Part shown: piece by piece, positions 44,620 to 53,006 of the stretch
How the letters are laid out: each line of letters opens with the position of its first letter
Position numbering within the stretch: position 1 is the first letter of the stretch
Assembly: GCF_000022025.1 (NCBI RefSeq)
Contig: NC_011881.1
Span: 62,001-126,000 of the forward strand
Source of the DNA: Pseudarthrobacter chlorophenolicus A6
GTDB taxonomy: Bacteria; Actinomycetota; Actinomycetes; Actinomycetales; Micrococcaceae
Direction: 5' to 3'
DNA length: 64,000 nucleotides
Notes under the pieces: model-generated
Told to the model about the DNA's origin: nothing
Seen by the model: the letters and a program-made list of their open reading frames with translations, nothing else
The model's database searches: none
Translations under genes and position numbers: made by a program

Positions 44620-44643
44620 CACCACCACCCTTAGGAAAATCAA

Positions 44644-45216
44644 ATGTCCATTTCGACCAACTCCACTCCTTCCACCCTCCTAGGGCTTACCCCTGGGATC
44701 TGGACTCTCGACAGCTCTCACAGCGAGATCGGTTTCACTGTTCGTCACGCAGGCATCAGCAAAGTACGCGGTAGTTTCGACGAGGTGACAGCCACCCTTC
44801 AGGTGTCAGACACACTGGAGAAGTCGGCGGCCACCGCAACCATCGCTGCGAAGAGCCTTAATTCCAACAACTTGGACCGCGATGCCCATGTTCGCGGCGG
44901 GGACTTTTTCGACGTCGAGCAGTTTCCCACCCTTACCTACCAGTCCACCGGATGCAGCAGAAATGGCGACACATACAACCTGGAGGGGAAACTGACAATC
45001 CGTGGCCTCACCAGGCCCGTAACCCTAGTAACCGAATTCAACGGCGTGACTGTCGATCCGTTTGGTGCGACTCGGGCAGGGTTCTCTGCCACAACGGTGA
45101 TTAGCCGCAAAGAGTTTGGCCTAACGTGGAACGCGGCTCTTGAAGCAGGTGGCGTCCTGGTCGGAGACAAAGTCACGATCAACATCGACGCCGCGTTTAT
45201 AGCAACCAACGCCTAA
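44644..45216 (+). CDS. YceI-family lipid/quinone-binding protein
   Basis: A 190-residue YceI-like lipocalin-fold protein (TPGIWTLDSSHSEIGFTVRHAGISKVRGSF, then DRDAHVRGGDFFDVEQFPT and LTIRGLTRPVTL). No signal peptide is evident. The family binds polyisoprenoid chains such as quinones. It lies in the hydroquinone operon, so it may buffer hydrophobic or quinone species. SD TTAGGAAAA. Confidence 0.88.
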   Translation: MSISTNSTPSTLLGLTPGIWTLDSSHSEIGFTVRHAGISKVRGSFDEVTATLQVSDTLEKSAATATIAAKSLNSNNLDRDAHVRGGDFFDVEQFPTLTYQSTGCSRNGDTYNLEGKLTIRGLTRPVTLVTEFNGVTVDPFGATRAGFSATTVISRKEFGLTWNAALEAGGVLVGDKVTINIDAAFIATNA

Positions 45217-45425
45217 GTGTGTGTGACGGCGCGATGAGGAGATTGCTCTCCAAGTAGAAAGAATCGCGGTAAGGCCAAGTGCCGGGGACAGGCTGCATTA
45301 GCTACCAACGCCACCAAGACAATGTGCCGCCGTTGACGGCTGCGCAAGGTTCGAGCAGATGGAGTCGCCCTGAACCTCGCGCAATCTATCTCCCGCAACG
45401 GCAAATCACAACCTAAGGACCCTTT

Positions 45426-46490
45426 ATGGACCTCGAATTTGAACATAACACTCTCGGACAGCGCGTGCTCTTCGCCCCAGGCAAAGCCGCGGAGAAGCTA
45501 GAGGCTGAAGTCTCCCGTCGCGGTGCACACAGCATCATGCTGATCGCTTCAAAGGCCGAGATCGAGATTGCGCTAGGAGTTAGTTCTGCCATCGAGGTAG
45601 CCCTGACTTATACGGATGTTGCCCCGCATGTGCCAGTCGAAAAGGCGGAGAAGGCGCGGGCGGCCGCCGCCGAAGCAGGTACTGATTTGCTGGTGTGTGT
45701 TGGCGGCGGATCAACGACAGGGTTGGCCAAGGCCATCGCCCTGACCAGTGGCCTGCCCATCGTCGCTGTTCCAACCACCTACGCCGGATCTGAAGCCACT
45801 AACGTCTGGGGCATGACGGAGGCGTCCCGCAAGACGACCGGAGTAGACGACGTTGTACTCCCCCAAACGATCATCTACGACGCCGAACTAACCTACTCCC
45901 TGCCAGCGGGGCTTTCCATGGCATCCGGATTGAATGCTTTGGCCCACTGCATTGATTCCATGTGGGCTCCAGGCAGTGACCCCATCAACCAGGCCTTGGC
46001 CACTGAGGGCATCCGGGCGCTGTCACAGGGCCTGCCGCGTATCAAGGCTGACCCGCGCGACCGGAAAGGACGGGAGCAGGCTCTCTACGGAGCCTATCTC
46101 TCGGCGGTCGCGTTCGCTGCCGCCGGCTCCGGTATGCATCATAAAATTTGCCATGTTCTTGGTGGCGCATACAACCTGCCTCACGCCGAAACTCATGCCG
46201 CTGTCCTCCCTCACGTTCTCGCGTTCAACGCTCCGGCTGCACCGGAGGCCGTCGCCCGTATTGCTGCCGCGTTTGGTGCCGAGGCAGCCGTCGATGGCCT
46301 TAACGCGCTGCAGGAGGCAATTGATGCGCCACGAGCGCTGAGGGACTATGGGCTGGCCGAGACGAGCATCTTGGAAGCAGTCCAGCTAATACTCCCGGTG
46401 GTCCCGCCAACGAACCCACGGTCGGTGACGCAGGATGCCCTCAGGCAACTACTCGAATCCGCATGGGCCGGAACGGTGCCAATACGCTGA
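45426..46490 (+). CDS. Maleylacetate reductase 3
   Basis: A 354-residue Fe-ADH-family reductase with CVGGGSTTGLAKA, TTYAGSEATNVWG, AHCIDSMWAP and GMHHKICHVLGGAY. It converts maleylacetate from the hydroquinone branch to 3-oxoadipate. SD AAGGA. It ends the hydroquinone cluster and leads to the pca genes 206 bp downstream. It is closer in motif detail to copy 1 (STTGLAKA) than to copy 2 (SAIGLAKA). Confidence 0.92.
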   Translation: MDLEFEHNTLGQRVLFAPGKAAEKLEAEVSRRGAHSIMLIASKAEIEIALGVSSAIEVALTYTDVAPHVPVEKAEKARAAAAEAGTDLLVCVGGGSTTGLAKAIALTSGLPIVAVPTTYAGSEATNVWGMTEASRKTTGVDDVVLPQTIIYDAELTYSLPAGLSMASGLNALAHCIDSMWAPGSDPINQALATEGIRALSQGLPRIKADPRDRKGREQALYGAYLSAVAFAAAGSGMHHKICHVLGGAYNLPHAETHAAVLPHVLAFNAPAAPEAVARIAAAFGAEAAVDGLNALQEAIDAPRALRDYGLAETSILEAVQLILPVVPPTNPRSVTQDALRQLLESAWAGTVPIR

Positions 46491-46696
46491 CTTGAAGGCG
46501 CTCCGTTGGATCATTTCTGCCTCGTTAACAGCGCAAGGTCATTCTGTTTGTAAAGAACGTCGGGTTGGTGGTTCTCACAGCTTTAGAAGGAAATGCTCGA
46601 GAGCTGAGAGGCGAGACGATGTTTGGCAGGGGTGCTTGCTTGCTTCGTTGAAGATACCTACAGCCAGCAGATCAGAGGAACTTTGGAGAAGATTTC

Positions 46697-47911
46697 GTGA
46701 ACCAGGCTTTTGTGTACGACGCCGTGCGCACCCCGTTCGGCAAGTTCGGTTCCGGCCTTGCCGGTGTCCGCCCGGACGACCTTGCCGCGCACGTGATCAA
46801 GGAGTCCGTAAAGCGCGCCCCCGGGCTGGATCCGGAGCGGATTGATGAGGTGGTGTTCGGCAACGCCAACGGTGCCGGTGAGGAGAACCGGAACATCGCC
46901 CGGATGGGCACCCTGCTGGCGGGTTTGCCGGTGTCCATTCCGGGGACCACGGTGAACCGGCTCTGTGGCTCGTCGCTGGACGCGGCGATCATCGCCTCCC
47001 GCCAGATCAACGCCGGCGACGCGGACCTGATGCTCGTGGGCGGTGCGGAGTCGATGTCCCGCGCGCCGTGGGTGCTGCCGAAGACGGAGAAGCCCTACCC
47101 GGCCGGGGACATGACGCTGGCTTCCACCACCCTTGGGTGGCGGCTGGTGAACAAGGCGATGCCCAAGGAGTGGACCATCTCCCTGGGCGAGGCCACCGAA
47201 CGGCTGCGCGAGAAGTACGGGGTGACCCGGCAGGCACAGGATGAGTTCGCCGCTAACTCCCACAACCTGTCCGCCGCGGCATGGGACGAAGGCTTCTACG
47301 ACAACCTCGTGGCCCCGGTGCCGGGCACTGACCTGGTGCGGGATGAGGGCATCCGGCCCGGTTCCACCGCGGAGAAGCTTGCGGCACTGAAGACGGTGTT
47401 CCGTTCAGAGCCTGAGGGCGCCGAGGTGGGCGGCACGGTTACCGCCGGCAACGCATCCCCGTTGTCCGACGGCGCTTCCGCGGCCTGGGTGGGGTCCGAG
47501 GCTGCCGCCGGGCTGCTCGGGCTTGAGCCTCTCGCCCGCATCGCGGGCCGCGGTGCGCATGGCAACGACCCTCAGTACTTCGGCTTCGCCCCGGTGGAGG
47601 CTGCGAACAAGGCCCTCGCGAAGGCGGGCATCGGCTGGGACCAGGTGGGCGCCGTCGAACTTAACGAAGCCTTCGCCGCGCAGTCACTGGCCTGCATCAA
47701 CGCCTGGGGCATCGACCCTGCCATTGTGAACGGGCATGGCGGGGCGATCGCGATGGGCCACCCGCTCGGCGCGTCCGGCACCCGGATCCTGGGCACCCTG
47801 GCCCGGTCCCTGCAGGCCTCCGGGGAACGGTGGGGCGTCGCGGCGATCTGCATCGGTGTGGGCCAGGGCCTGGCCGTGGTGCTCGAAAACGTTACTGCTC
47901 GGAAGGCGTAG
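46697..47911 (+). CDS. pcaF: 3-oxoadipyl-CoA thiolase (PcaF)
   Basis: A 404-residue thiolase. The catalytic set is Cys90 (RLCGSSLDA), His355 (GHPLGASG) and Cys385 (ICIGVGQG). NANGAGEENRNIARMG is typical of beta-ketoadipyl-CoA thiolases. With the CoA transferase subunits directly downstream, it splits 3-oxoadipyl-CoA to succinyl-CoA and acetyl-CoA. GTG start with SD GGAG. The three genes 46697-49275 have high-GC codon use unlike the relics around them. A general acetyl-CoA acetyltransferase is the alternative, but context argues for PcaF. Confidence 0.88.
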   Translation: MNQAFVYDAVRTPFGKFGSGLAGVRPDDLAAHVIKESVKRAPGLDPERIDEVVFGNANGAGEENRNIARMGTLLAGLPVSIPGTTVNRLCGSSLDAAIIASRQINAGDADLMLVGGAESMSRAPWVLPKTEKPYPAGDMTLASTTLGWRLVNKAMPKEWTISLGEATERLREKYGVTRQAQDEFAANSHNLSAAAWDEGFYDNLVAPVPGTDLVRDEGIRPGSTAEKLAALKTVFRSEPEGAEVGGTVTAGNASPLSDGASAAWVGSEAAAGLLGLEPLARIAGRGAHGNDPQYFGFAPVEAANKALAKAGIGWDQVGAVELNEAFAAQSLACINAWGIDPAIVNGHGGAIAMGHPLGASGTRILGTLARSLQASGERWGVAAICIGVGQGLAVVLENVTARKA

Positions 47912-47915
47912 GGGA

Positions 47916-48602
47916 ATGTTGAACTTTGCAGATTCGGTCCAGGAGGCCGTGGCCGGGATCAGTGACGGTTCCACCGTGATGATCGGCGGGTTCGGCAACG
48001 CAGGGCAGCCGTTCGAACTGATTGACGCGCTGCTCGAATGCGGGGCCACCGGACTGACCGTGGTGAACAATAACGCCGGCCAGGGCGACCAGGGCCTGGC
48101 TCTGCTGATCAAGGAAGGCCGGGTGAAGAAGATGATCTGTTCCTTCCCGCGGCAGTCCGATTCCTGGCACTTCGACGCCAAGTACAAGGCCGGCAAGATC
48201 GAACTCGAACTGGTGCCGCAGGGCAACCTGGCCGAGCGCATCCGCGCTGCCGGTGCCGGGATCGGCGGGTTCTTCACGCCCACCGGGTATGGCACCATGC
48301 TGGCCGAAGGCAAGGAAACCCGGATCATCGACGGCCGCGGCCAGGTGTTCGAGACGCCCATCCACGCCGACGTTGCCCTGATCAAAGCCCTCAAAGCCGA
48401 CGGCAAGGGCAACCTCGTCTACCGCAAGACCGCCCGGAACTTCGGCCCCATCATGGCCGCCGCTGCAAAGCACACCATCGTCCAGGTGTCCGAGGTCGTC
48501 CCGGTCGGCGGGCTCGACCCGGAGAACATCGTCACCCCCGGCATCTACGTCAATACGGTTGTCCGCGTGGCGGCTTCGAGTTCAGCAGGAAAGGTGGCTT
48601 GA
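47916..48602 (+). CDS. pcaI: 3-oxoadipate CoA-transferase subunit A (PcaI)
   Basis: A 228-residue class I CoA-transferase alpha subunit with SDGSTVMIGGFGNAGQP at the N-terminus and the GGFFTPTGYGT loop. It starts 4 bp after the thiolase stop. With subunit B it moves CoA from succinyl-CoA to 3-oxoadipate. An in-frame upstream extension into the thiolase gene is not credible. A generic succinyl-CoA:3-ketoacid transferase is the alternative. Confidence 0.88.
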   Translation: MLNFADSVQEAVAGISDGSTVMIGGFGNAGQPFELIDALLECGATGLTVVNNNAGQGDQGLALLIKEGRVKKMICSFPRQSDSWHFDAKYKAGKIELELVPQGNLAERIRAAGAGIGGFFTPTGYGTMLAEGKETRIIDGRGQVFETPIHADVALIKALKADGKGNLVYRKTARNFGPIMAAAAKHTIVQVSEVVPVGGLDPENIVTPGIYVNTVVRVAASSSAGKVA

Positions 48603-48603
48603 G

Positions 48604-49275
48604 ATGACCACTGCAACAACCTCCATCCAGACCTCCGCCACACCCCTGGGCCGGGATGACCTCGCCCGCCTCGTGGCCAAGGACATCGCCCCGGGATCGT
48701 TTGTGAACCTGGGCATCGGCCAGCCCACCCTTGTCTCCAACTACCTCACCGAGGACCAGGACATCACCCTCCACACCGAGAACGGGATGCTCGGCATGGG
48801 CCCCGCCGCGGAGGGCGACGAGATCGACGGCGACCTCATTAACGCAGGCAAGATCCCGGTCACCGAACTGCCCGGCGCCTCGTACTTCCACCATGCCGAT
48901 TCGTTCGCGATGATGCGCGGCGGGCACCTGGACATCTGCGTCCTGGGCGCCTTCCAAGTCTCCGCCACCGGTGACCTCGCGAACTGGCACACCGGGGCAC
49001 CCGGGGCGATCCCCGCCGTCGGCGGCGCCATGGACCTCGCCACCGGCGCCAAGGACGTGTTCGTGATGATGACGCTCCTGACGAAACAGGGCGCCTCCAA
49101 GATCGTGGAAACCTGCACCTACCCGCTCACCGGCGTCGGCTGCGTCACCCGCGTCTACACCGACAAAGCCGTCTTCCTCACCGGACCCGAAGGCGTCACC
49201 GTCCGCGAAACCTTCGGCTGCACCCTCGAAGAACTCCAGAAACTGGTACCCGTCCCGCTCAACTTGGCCGCCTAA
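48604..49275 (+). CDS. pcaJ: 3-oxoadipate CoA-transferase subunit B (PcaJ)
   Basis: A 223-residue class I CoA-transferase beta subunit. The active-site Glu is Glu59 in TENGMLGMGP, preceded by SFVNLGIGQPT. The ATG follows the PcaI stop by 1 bp, so subunits are made in equal amounts. It completes the shared lower pathway that all three maleylacetate reductases feed. Confidence 0.9.
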   Translation: MTTATTSIQTSATPLGRDDLARLVAKDIAPGSFVNLGIGQPTLVSNYLTEDQDITLHTENGMLGMGPAAEGDEIDGDLINAGKIPVTELPGASYFHHADSFAMMRGGHLDICVLGAFQVSATGDLANWHTGAPGAIPAVGGAMDLATGAKDVFVMMTLLTKQGASKIVETCTYPLTGVGCVTRVYTDKAVFLTGPEGVTVRETFGCTLEELQKLVPVPLNLAA

Positions 49276-49434
49276 GGCCGAGCTCCGAGCTGGCCCAGCA
49301 GCAGGCAAGAGCATACGGAATGGTACTCCGCGCCCGTCATGTGGCAGGACGAGCGTCCTCTGTTGATGGACTACTGCAGGACTTGGAGCTTCATGTTTCG
49401 GCCGCGGGCCAACGACATCGAGAGGGTATAAGGA

Positions 49435-49698
49435 ATGCGTACTGCTCTGAATGCCGTATCGGGCAGTGGTGAAGTAACGGTCTTTTCACCTGGTGTGGCT
49501 GAAGTTGTGGTCGCAAAGGCAGCAGACCTCGACCACGCTCTCCACAACGCGGTTACTTTGGTGATGGAAACCGCTATCGAGCGTCGAACGGGAATTATGA
49601 TGACCCGCCTAGGCATCGGGAGGTACATTGTGCAGGTCCATCCAGAAGTCCCAGTTGGGCTCATCCGCGAACGACATGTACTGAAGGCGGACCAATAG
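49435..49698 (+). CDS. Small hypothetical protein
   Basis: An 87-residue protein with an alternating strand-helix pattern: SPGVAEVVVAKAADLDHALHNAV, then RRTGIMMTRLGIGRYIVQVHPEVP. The C-terminal core looks conserved in style (Gly and aromatic positions). GAGGG lies 8 bp before the ATG. No family recognised. It is not coupled to its neighbours. Confidence 0.5.
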   Translation: MRTALNAVSGSGEVTVFSPGVAEVVVAKAADLDHALHNAVTLVMETAIERRTGIMMTRLGIGRYIVQVHPEVPVGLIRERHVLKADQ

Positions 49699-49861
49699 GC
49701 TGCACGGTTACCTTCTCTGTGCCGGCCGTAGAGACGCGTTGGTCCACACAGCCAATCTGAAGCGCCGCTAATAGCCCTGGTGCAGCTGGTGAGGCAGTTC
49801 AACAATGGTGACCCCACACCTCCACCCGATTCGGAAACGCCGATAACCGTCCTTATGTCAA

Positions 49862-49907
49862 GTAAACCCCTGCATATTGCATCAGATGCAACACTTCTGG
49901 GTTTTAC
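49862..49907. terminator. Nested palindrome downstream of the toxin gene
   Basis: A perfect 15-bp palindrome TTGCAT-CAG-ATGCAA (49877-49891) sits inside outer arms GTAAACCC (49862-49869) and GGGTTTTAC (49899-49907, one bulged T). On the minus strand it lies 16 bp past the toxin stop and ends in GGGGTTTAC, so it may terminate that operon; a recombination or protein-binding site is also possible. Confidence 0.5.
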
Positions 49908-49922
49908 ACCAGTTACCGATTA

Positions 49923-50270
49923 CTACCTGCCCAAATTAGCTACGGCACGCAGGTAAGCGTCAAGCCCGTGCCGCCGTCCGACGGCAACGCCTTCCACCGT
50001 TAGCCCCGCAACAGCGCCGTCGCCCAAAAGTCGGTAGACGAGGCGAAATCGCCACTCACTGCGATTATCAAATTCAGGATCGGGATCAAAGTAGACCTTA
50101 TAGCAGTCACTGAGGTCGCCTGTCGCGGACGACTCGTCCAGTGAAAGACCGGATATCCGGCCGTCCCGGATGTCCATGAGAAGTTGGATGGCCATTCGCT
50201 GGCAGTTGTCCGGGAGGAGCTTGATATCGCTCCTAAAACCTTCAAGTACGGTTATTTTCTCATATGTCAT
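49923..50270 (-). CDS. RelE/ParE-like toxin
   Basis: A 115-residue protein following a Phd-like antitoxin with no gap. It has RelE/ParE-superfamily features: an N-terminal basic-helix region, then a CYKVYFDPD strand, EWRFRLVYRLLGDGAVAGLTVEGVAVGRR strands and a helical C-terminus. Toxins of this fold are ribosome-dependent RNases or gyrase inhibitors. The catalytic set cannot be assigned by eye. Probable plasmid-stability module. Confidence 0.75.
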   Translation of the reverse strand: MTYEKITVLEGFRSDIKLLPDNCQRMAIQLLMDIRDGRISGLSLDESSATGDLSDCYKVYFDPDPEFDNRSEWRFRLVYRLLGDGAVAGLTVEGVAVGRRHGLDAYLRAVANLGR

Positions 50271-50549
50271 CTACTCGGCCGAGTCTAGCCCCAGTTCCGA
50301 GACCAAATCTGCAAGTGGCATCGAACGGTTGGTCGCGATGCGATGGGTAACCTCGGCCCTCATGCGAATCTCGTCAATTTGAGGCAATAGTTGTTCATAC
50401 ATTTCAATGGGGATAAGCGCGGCCTCTGGCTTACGGTGTCCACCGATCAACGCTGGCTCGGCCAACACTCCCTCTTCCCGGAAGGCCCGAAGGTGCCCCG
50501 GGAGCCCTGACCTAGCCTGGGTAACAGTTTCGACGCTGGCGATTGTCAT
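50271..50549 (-). CDS. Phd/YefM-like antitoxin
   Basis: A 92-residue protein: an N-terminal Phd-type segment (ARSGLPGHLRAFREEGVLAEP, then GHRKPEAALIPIEMYEQLL) and an acidic C-terminal helix likely to cover the toxin. Its stop directly adjoins the toxin ATG (TAGATG). It should autorepress its own promoter. Confidence 0.78.
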   Translation of the reverse strand: MTIASVETVTQARSGLPGHLRAFREEGVLAEPALIGGHRKPEAALIPIEMYEQLLPQIDEIRMRAEVTHRIATNRSMPLADLVSELGLDSAE

Positions 50550-50786
50550 GTGCCTATGCTAGCAATGCGACCTCCTTCCTGTCCAGAATCATGTACATGT
50601 TTCTGGACAGGCTTTGGCCGAACGCCAAGCGTTTTCATGTGCCGCAGCGGGCGCCTGCTGCCTTGCTCGGCTCGCCGTCGAGGCGACAAACCCAACCAAA
50701 ATATTCCGGAGAATTTCAGCATTTGAAACTATCCCCGAATATTCGGGGGCTTGGCGCACAGCCGGCCCTTGCCGCGGGGGAGGTTG

Positions 50787-51089
50787 TCAGGCTTCGCATT
50801 CCTTGCAGTAGGAATGGCCGTTGCTTTCGCGTGCGAGTTGGGTCCGGTGCCGGACCAGGAAGCACGATGAGCAGGTGAATTCGTCCTTGCCCTGCGGGAT
50901 GACCTGGACGATGAGCTCTTCCGAGACGATTTCGCCGCCGGGGGTCAGCCCTCCGTCGAGAGCTTCGGATTCGTCCAGTTCGGTGACGACGCTGCGTGCA
51001 TCTGGGGCGTTGGCAGACTTCAGTGCCTCCAGCGAGCGTTCTTGGGATTCTTTGACGTCGGAGCGGACTTCATCGTAATCGGTAGCCAC
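50787..51089 (-). CDS. DUF4193-family zinc-ribbon protein
   Basis: A 100-residue acidic protein: MATDYDEVRSDVKE, a variable acidic middle, and a C-terminal zinc ribbon CSSC...CKEC with FLVRHRTQLA between. This is the actinobacterial DUF4193 family, a small protein of unknown role. Its presence on an accessory element is mildly unusual, since the family is generally a chromosomal core gene. Confidence 0.85.
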   Translation of the reverse strand: MATDYDEVRSDVKESQERSLEALKSANAPDARSVVTELDESEALDGGLTPGGEIVSEELIVQVIPQGKDEFTCSSCFLVRHRTQLARESNGHSYCKECEA

Positions 51090-51367
51090 AGTAGGCGGTT
51101 CTCATTTCTTTGCTTGCCGGTTCTTTCCTGACCGAGGGAGCAACGTCCACGGTCTTGGAGTTGTTCCAGCTCAGAGGCCTGCCCCCCCTCTCCTGCGCCA
51201 GGATCAACCGGCGGTTGCTGACTTCCGCTTATGCCGCTGAACATCAGGAGGATGAGGCCATGGCGCTCACCAGGTCCCGGACAGCACTGTGAGCGTAAGG
51301 GGATGTCTTGACGTTCTTCTTGCGTACCCTGACACTCGTTCTCAGGCATCGAGGGTTGGAGGCCGCC

Positions 51368-51934
51368 GTGAATGGTCAGCGAATCGGCTACGTTCGGGTG
51401 AGCACACTCGACCAGAACGAAAAGCGCCAGCTTGAAGGTCAGGCTCTGGACCGGGTATTCACCGACAAGGCCTCCGGCCGGGACACAGCACGACCGCAGC
51501 TCGCGGAGCTGTTGCGGTTCGCCCGCGAGGGCGACACGGTGATTGTGCACAGCATGGACCGGCTCGCCCGTAACCTGGATGACCTCCGCGCCCTTGTCCA
51601 GGGCCTCACCCGACGCGGGGTGCGGGTGAAGTTCCTCAAAGAGCAGCTCGTATTTACGGGTGAGGACTCCCCCATGGCCAACCTCATGCTCTCCGTCATG
51701 GGTGCTTTCGCTGAATTCGAGCGGTCCCTCATTAGGGAACGCCAGCGCGAGGGCATCACTCTGGCCCAGCAGCGTGGCGCCTACAAGGGACGGAAGAAGA
51801 CCCTGACCCCGGAACGGGCGGCCGAGCTGGTCCAGCGAGCCGGCAGCGGGATCCCCAAAGTCATCCTCGCCCGTGACTACGGAATCAGCAGGGAAACCGT
51901 CTACCAATACCTCCGGCAAGCCAGACTGGAGTAG
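51368..51934 (+). CDS. Serine resolvase/invertase
   Basis: A 188-residue small serine recombinase (Tn3-resolvase type). The catalytic Ser lies in GYVRVSTLDQNEKRQ; SMDRLARNLDDLRALV and FAEFERSLIRERQREG are family blocks; the C-terminal HTH is GIPKVILARDYGISRETVYQYL. GTG 51368 matches family starts; an earlier in-frame start at 51308 would add 20 atypical residues. Two relics of the same kind lie at 16885-17634. It may resolve plasmid multimers or be left from a transposon; no transposase is seen. Confidence 0.9.
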   Translation: MNGQRIGYVRVSTLDQNEKRQLEGQALDRVFTDKASGRDTARPQLAELLRFAREGDTVIVHSMDRLARNLDDLRALVQGLTRRGVRVKFLKEQLVFTGEDSPMANLMLSVMGAFAEFERSLIRERQREGITLAQQRGAYKGRKKTLTPERAAELVQRAGSGIPKVILARDYGISRETVYQYLRQARLE

Positions 51935-52337
51935 ACGCCGCCTCCCAGGGGAAATCTTGCCAGAGTCGGCAAGCAAAGAATCCGGGTCCCGCAACTGTTC
52001 ACAGCCAACCTCAAGGTTCACCGGGCAGGGTTGTTCTTGGAACTTCGGCCAACCGCTATTTGGTCGAAGTTTCGCCAATTTCGCGGGTTTCCCGGCCAGC
52101 CACCGGACGTTTCATCTCTGTGCTGGCATCCGAGGCGCCACCCTGTGTGACCGGACCCGGCAGCCCCCACCAGCTCTGCCTCAGGCCAAGGCCACGGGTT
52201 GCACCCTGCTCGCCAGCCCGCCTCCTCCAGCTTATGGAGCGTTCGTGATCGGCGTTTCGATCCAACCGCCTCCCTGCGACCCCGCACCCATTGCCTTGTG
52301 GCGATCCTGCCGCCACGCCAAGGTTCGCGATTCTTTA
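51935..52337. other. Intergenic region before the candidate defence operon
   Basis: About 400 bp without a supported gene. It contains a 6-bp-arm hairpin CTTGCC-AGAGTC-GGCAAG near 51956-51973 after the resolvase. No recognisable resolution site was identified. Confidence 0.4.
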
Positions 52338-52369
52338 CCTAAGATTAGGTTGTGTATCATGAACCTAAC
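52338..52369 (+). promoter_or_regulatory. Operator-promoter of the XRE-ImmA/nuclease operon
   Basis: Three related half-sites: ACCTAA (52338-52343), TTAGGTT (52346-52352) and AACCTAA (52363-52369). The outer pair forms a perfect inverted repeat with a 10-bp spacer holding a -10-like TATCAT (52356-52361). SD AAAGGGTGAG and the GTG at 52383 follow. A regulator bound here would block the promoter; the XRE protein of the operon is the obvious candidate. Confidence 0.6.
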
Positions 52370-52382
52370 GAAAGGGTGAGAC

Positions 52383-53006
52383 GTGCTATTCGACTACGCC
52401 AAAGAGAGTGTTGCTCGTCACAAGTTGGCTGACCTTGGGCTGACGGTGGAGCAAATTCATGACACGTTGCTGTACGGAGCTGCGGAAAAGTCCACGTACA
52501 CAGAACTCGATGCTCCGGGAGCTGGAGAATACGCTCGATGGTCGCGGCACGTTCGCCGCATGAGCGAAACTCTCGCGCAGCAAGGCTGGGAGAGAATCAA
52601 TCCGGATCATCAACCTACGATCGTTCACCCAAGCTTCGAGCACGCCCTTGTTATCACAGGGGGAAACAGTGCAACTGGATTGGCTTATGCAACGCCCACG
52701 AACAAGAACCCCAAGGGCCGCAGCATCCGCAATGCCGTGATGGGTAACAAGGAATCGGTCTTGTTCCGACCCCAGGATGTCCAGCCTGTGTTGGGCGGTC
52801 TCCGCCAGACTTGGGTCCTTCTCACATATGTCGCCGACGATGGGCGGATCCGAGCTGAGGTCAGCCTCCCGGGTGACATGGTCGGAGAGCAAATCACACA
52901 CTGGATCCACCGCATCCTTCTCCCCGAAATCGATCCGAACGCTGGTCTGGCCCTGGGAAGTGAGGAAGAACCACCAAGCTACGACTTCGAAGTTCTTCGG
53001 AAATGA
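52383..53006 (+). CDS. First gene of the XRE-ImmA/nuclease operon, unknown function
   Basis: A 207-residue soluble protein, GTG start with good SD. N-terminal helical segment (YAKESVARHKLADLGLTVEQIHDTLLYG), middle beta-rich part (FEHALVITGGNSATGLAYATPTN) and C-terminal DYDFEV-like acidic end. I do not recognise a domain. Its stop overlaps the XRE-ImmA start (ATGA), so it is a constant part of this operon. It may be the sensor or inhibitor partner of the peptidase. Confidence 0.7.
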   Translation: MLFDYAKESVARHKLADLGLTVEQIHDTLLYGAAEKSTYTELDAPGAGEYARWSRHVRRMSETLAQQGWERINPDHQPTIVHPSFEHALVITGGNSATGLAYATPTNKNPKGRSIRNAVMGNKESVLFRPQDVQPVLGGLRQTWVLLTYVADDGRIRAEVSLPGDMVGEQITHWIHRILLPEIDPNAGLALGSEEEPPSYDFEVLRK

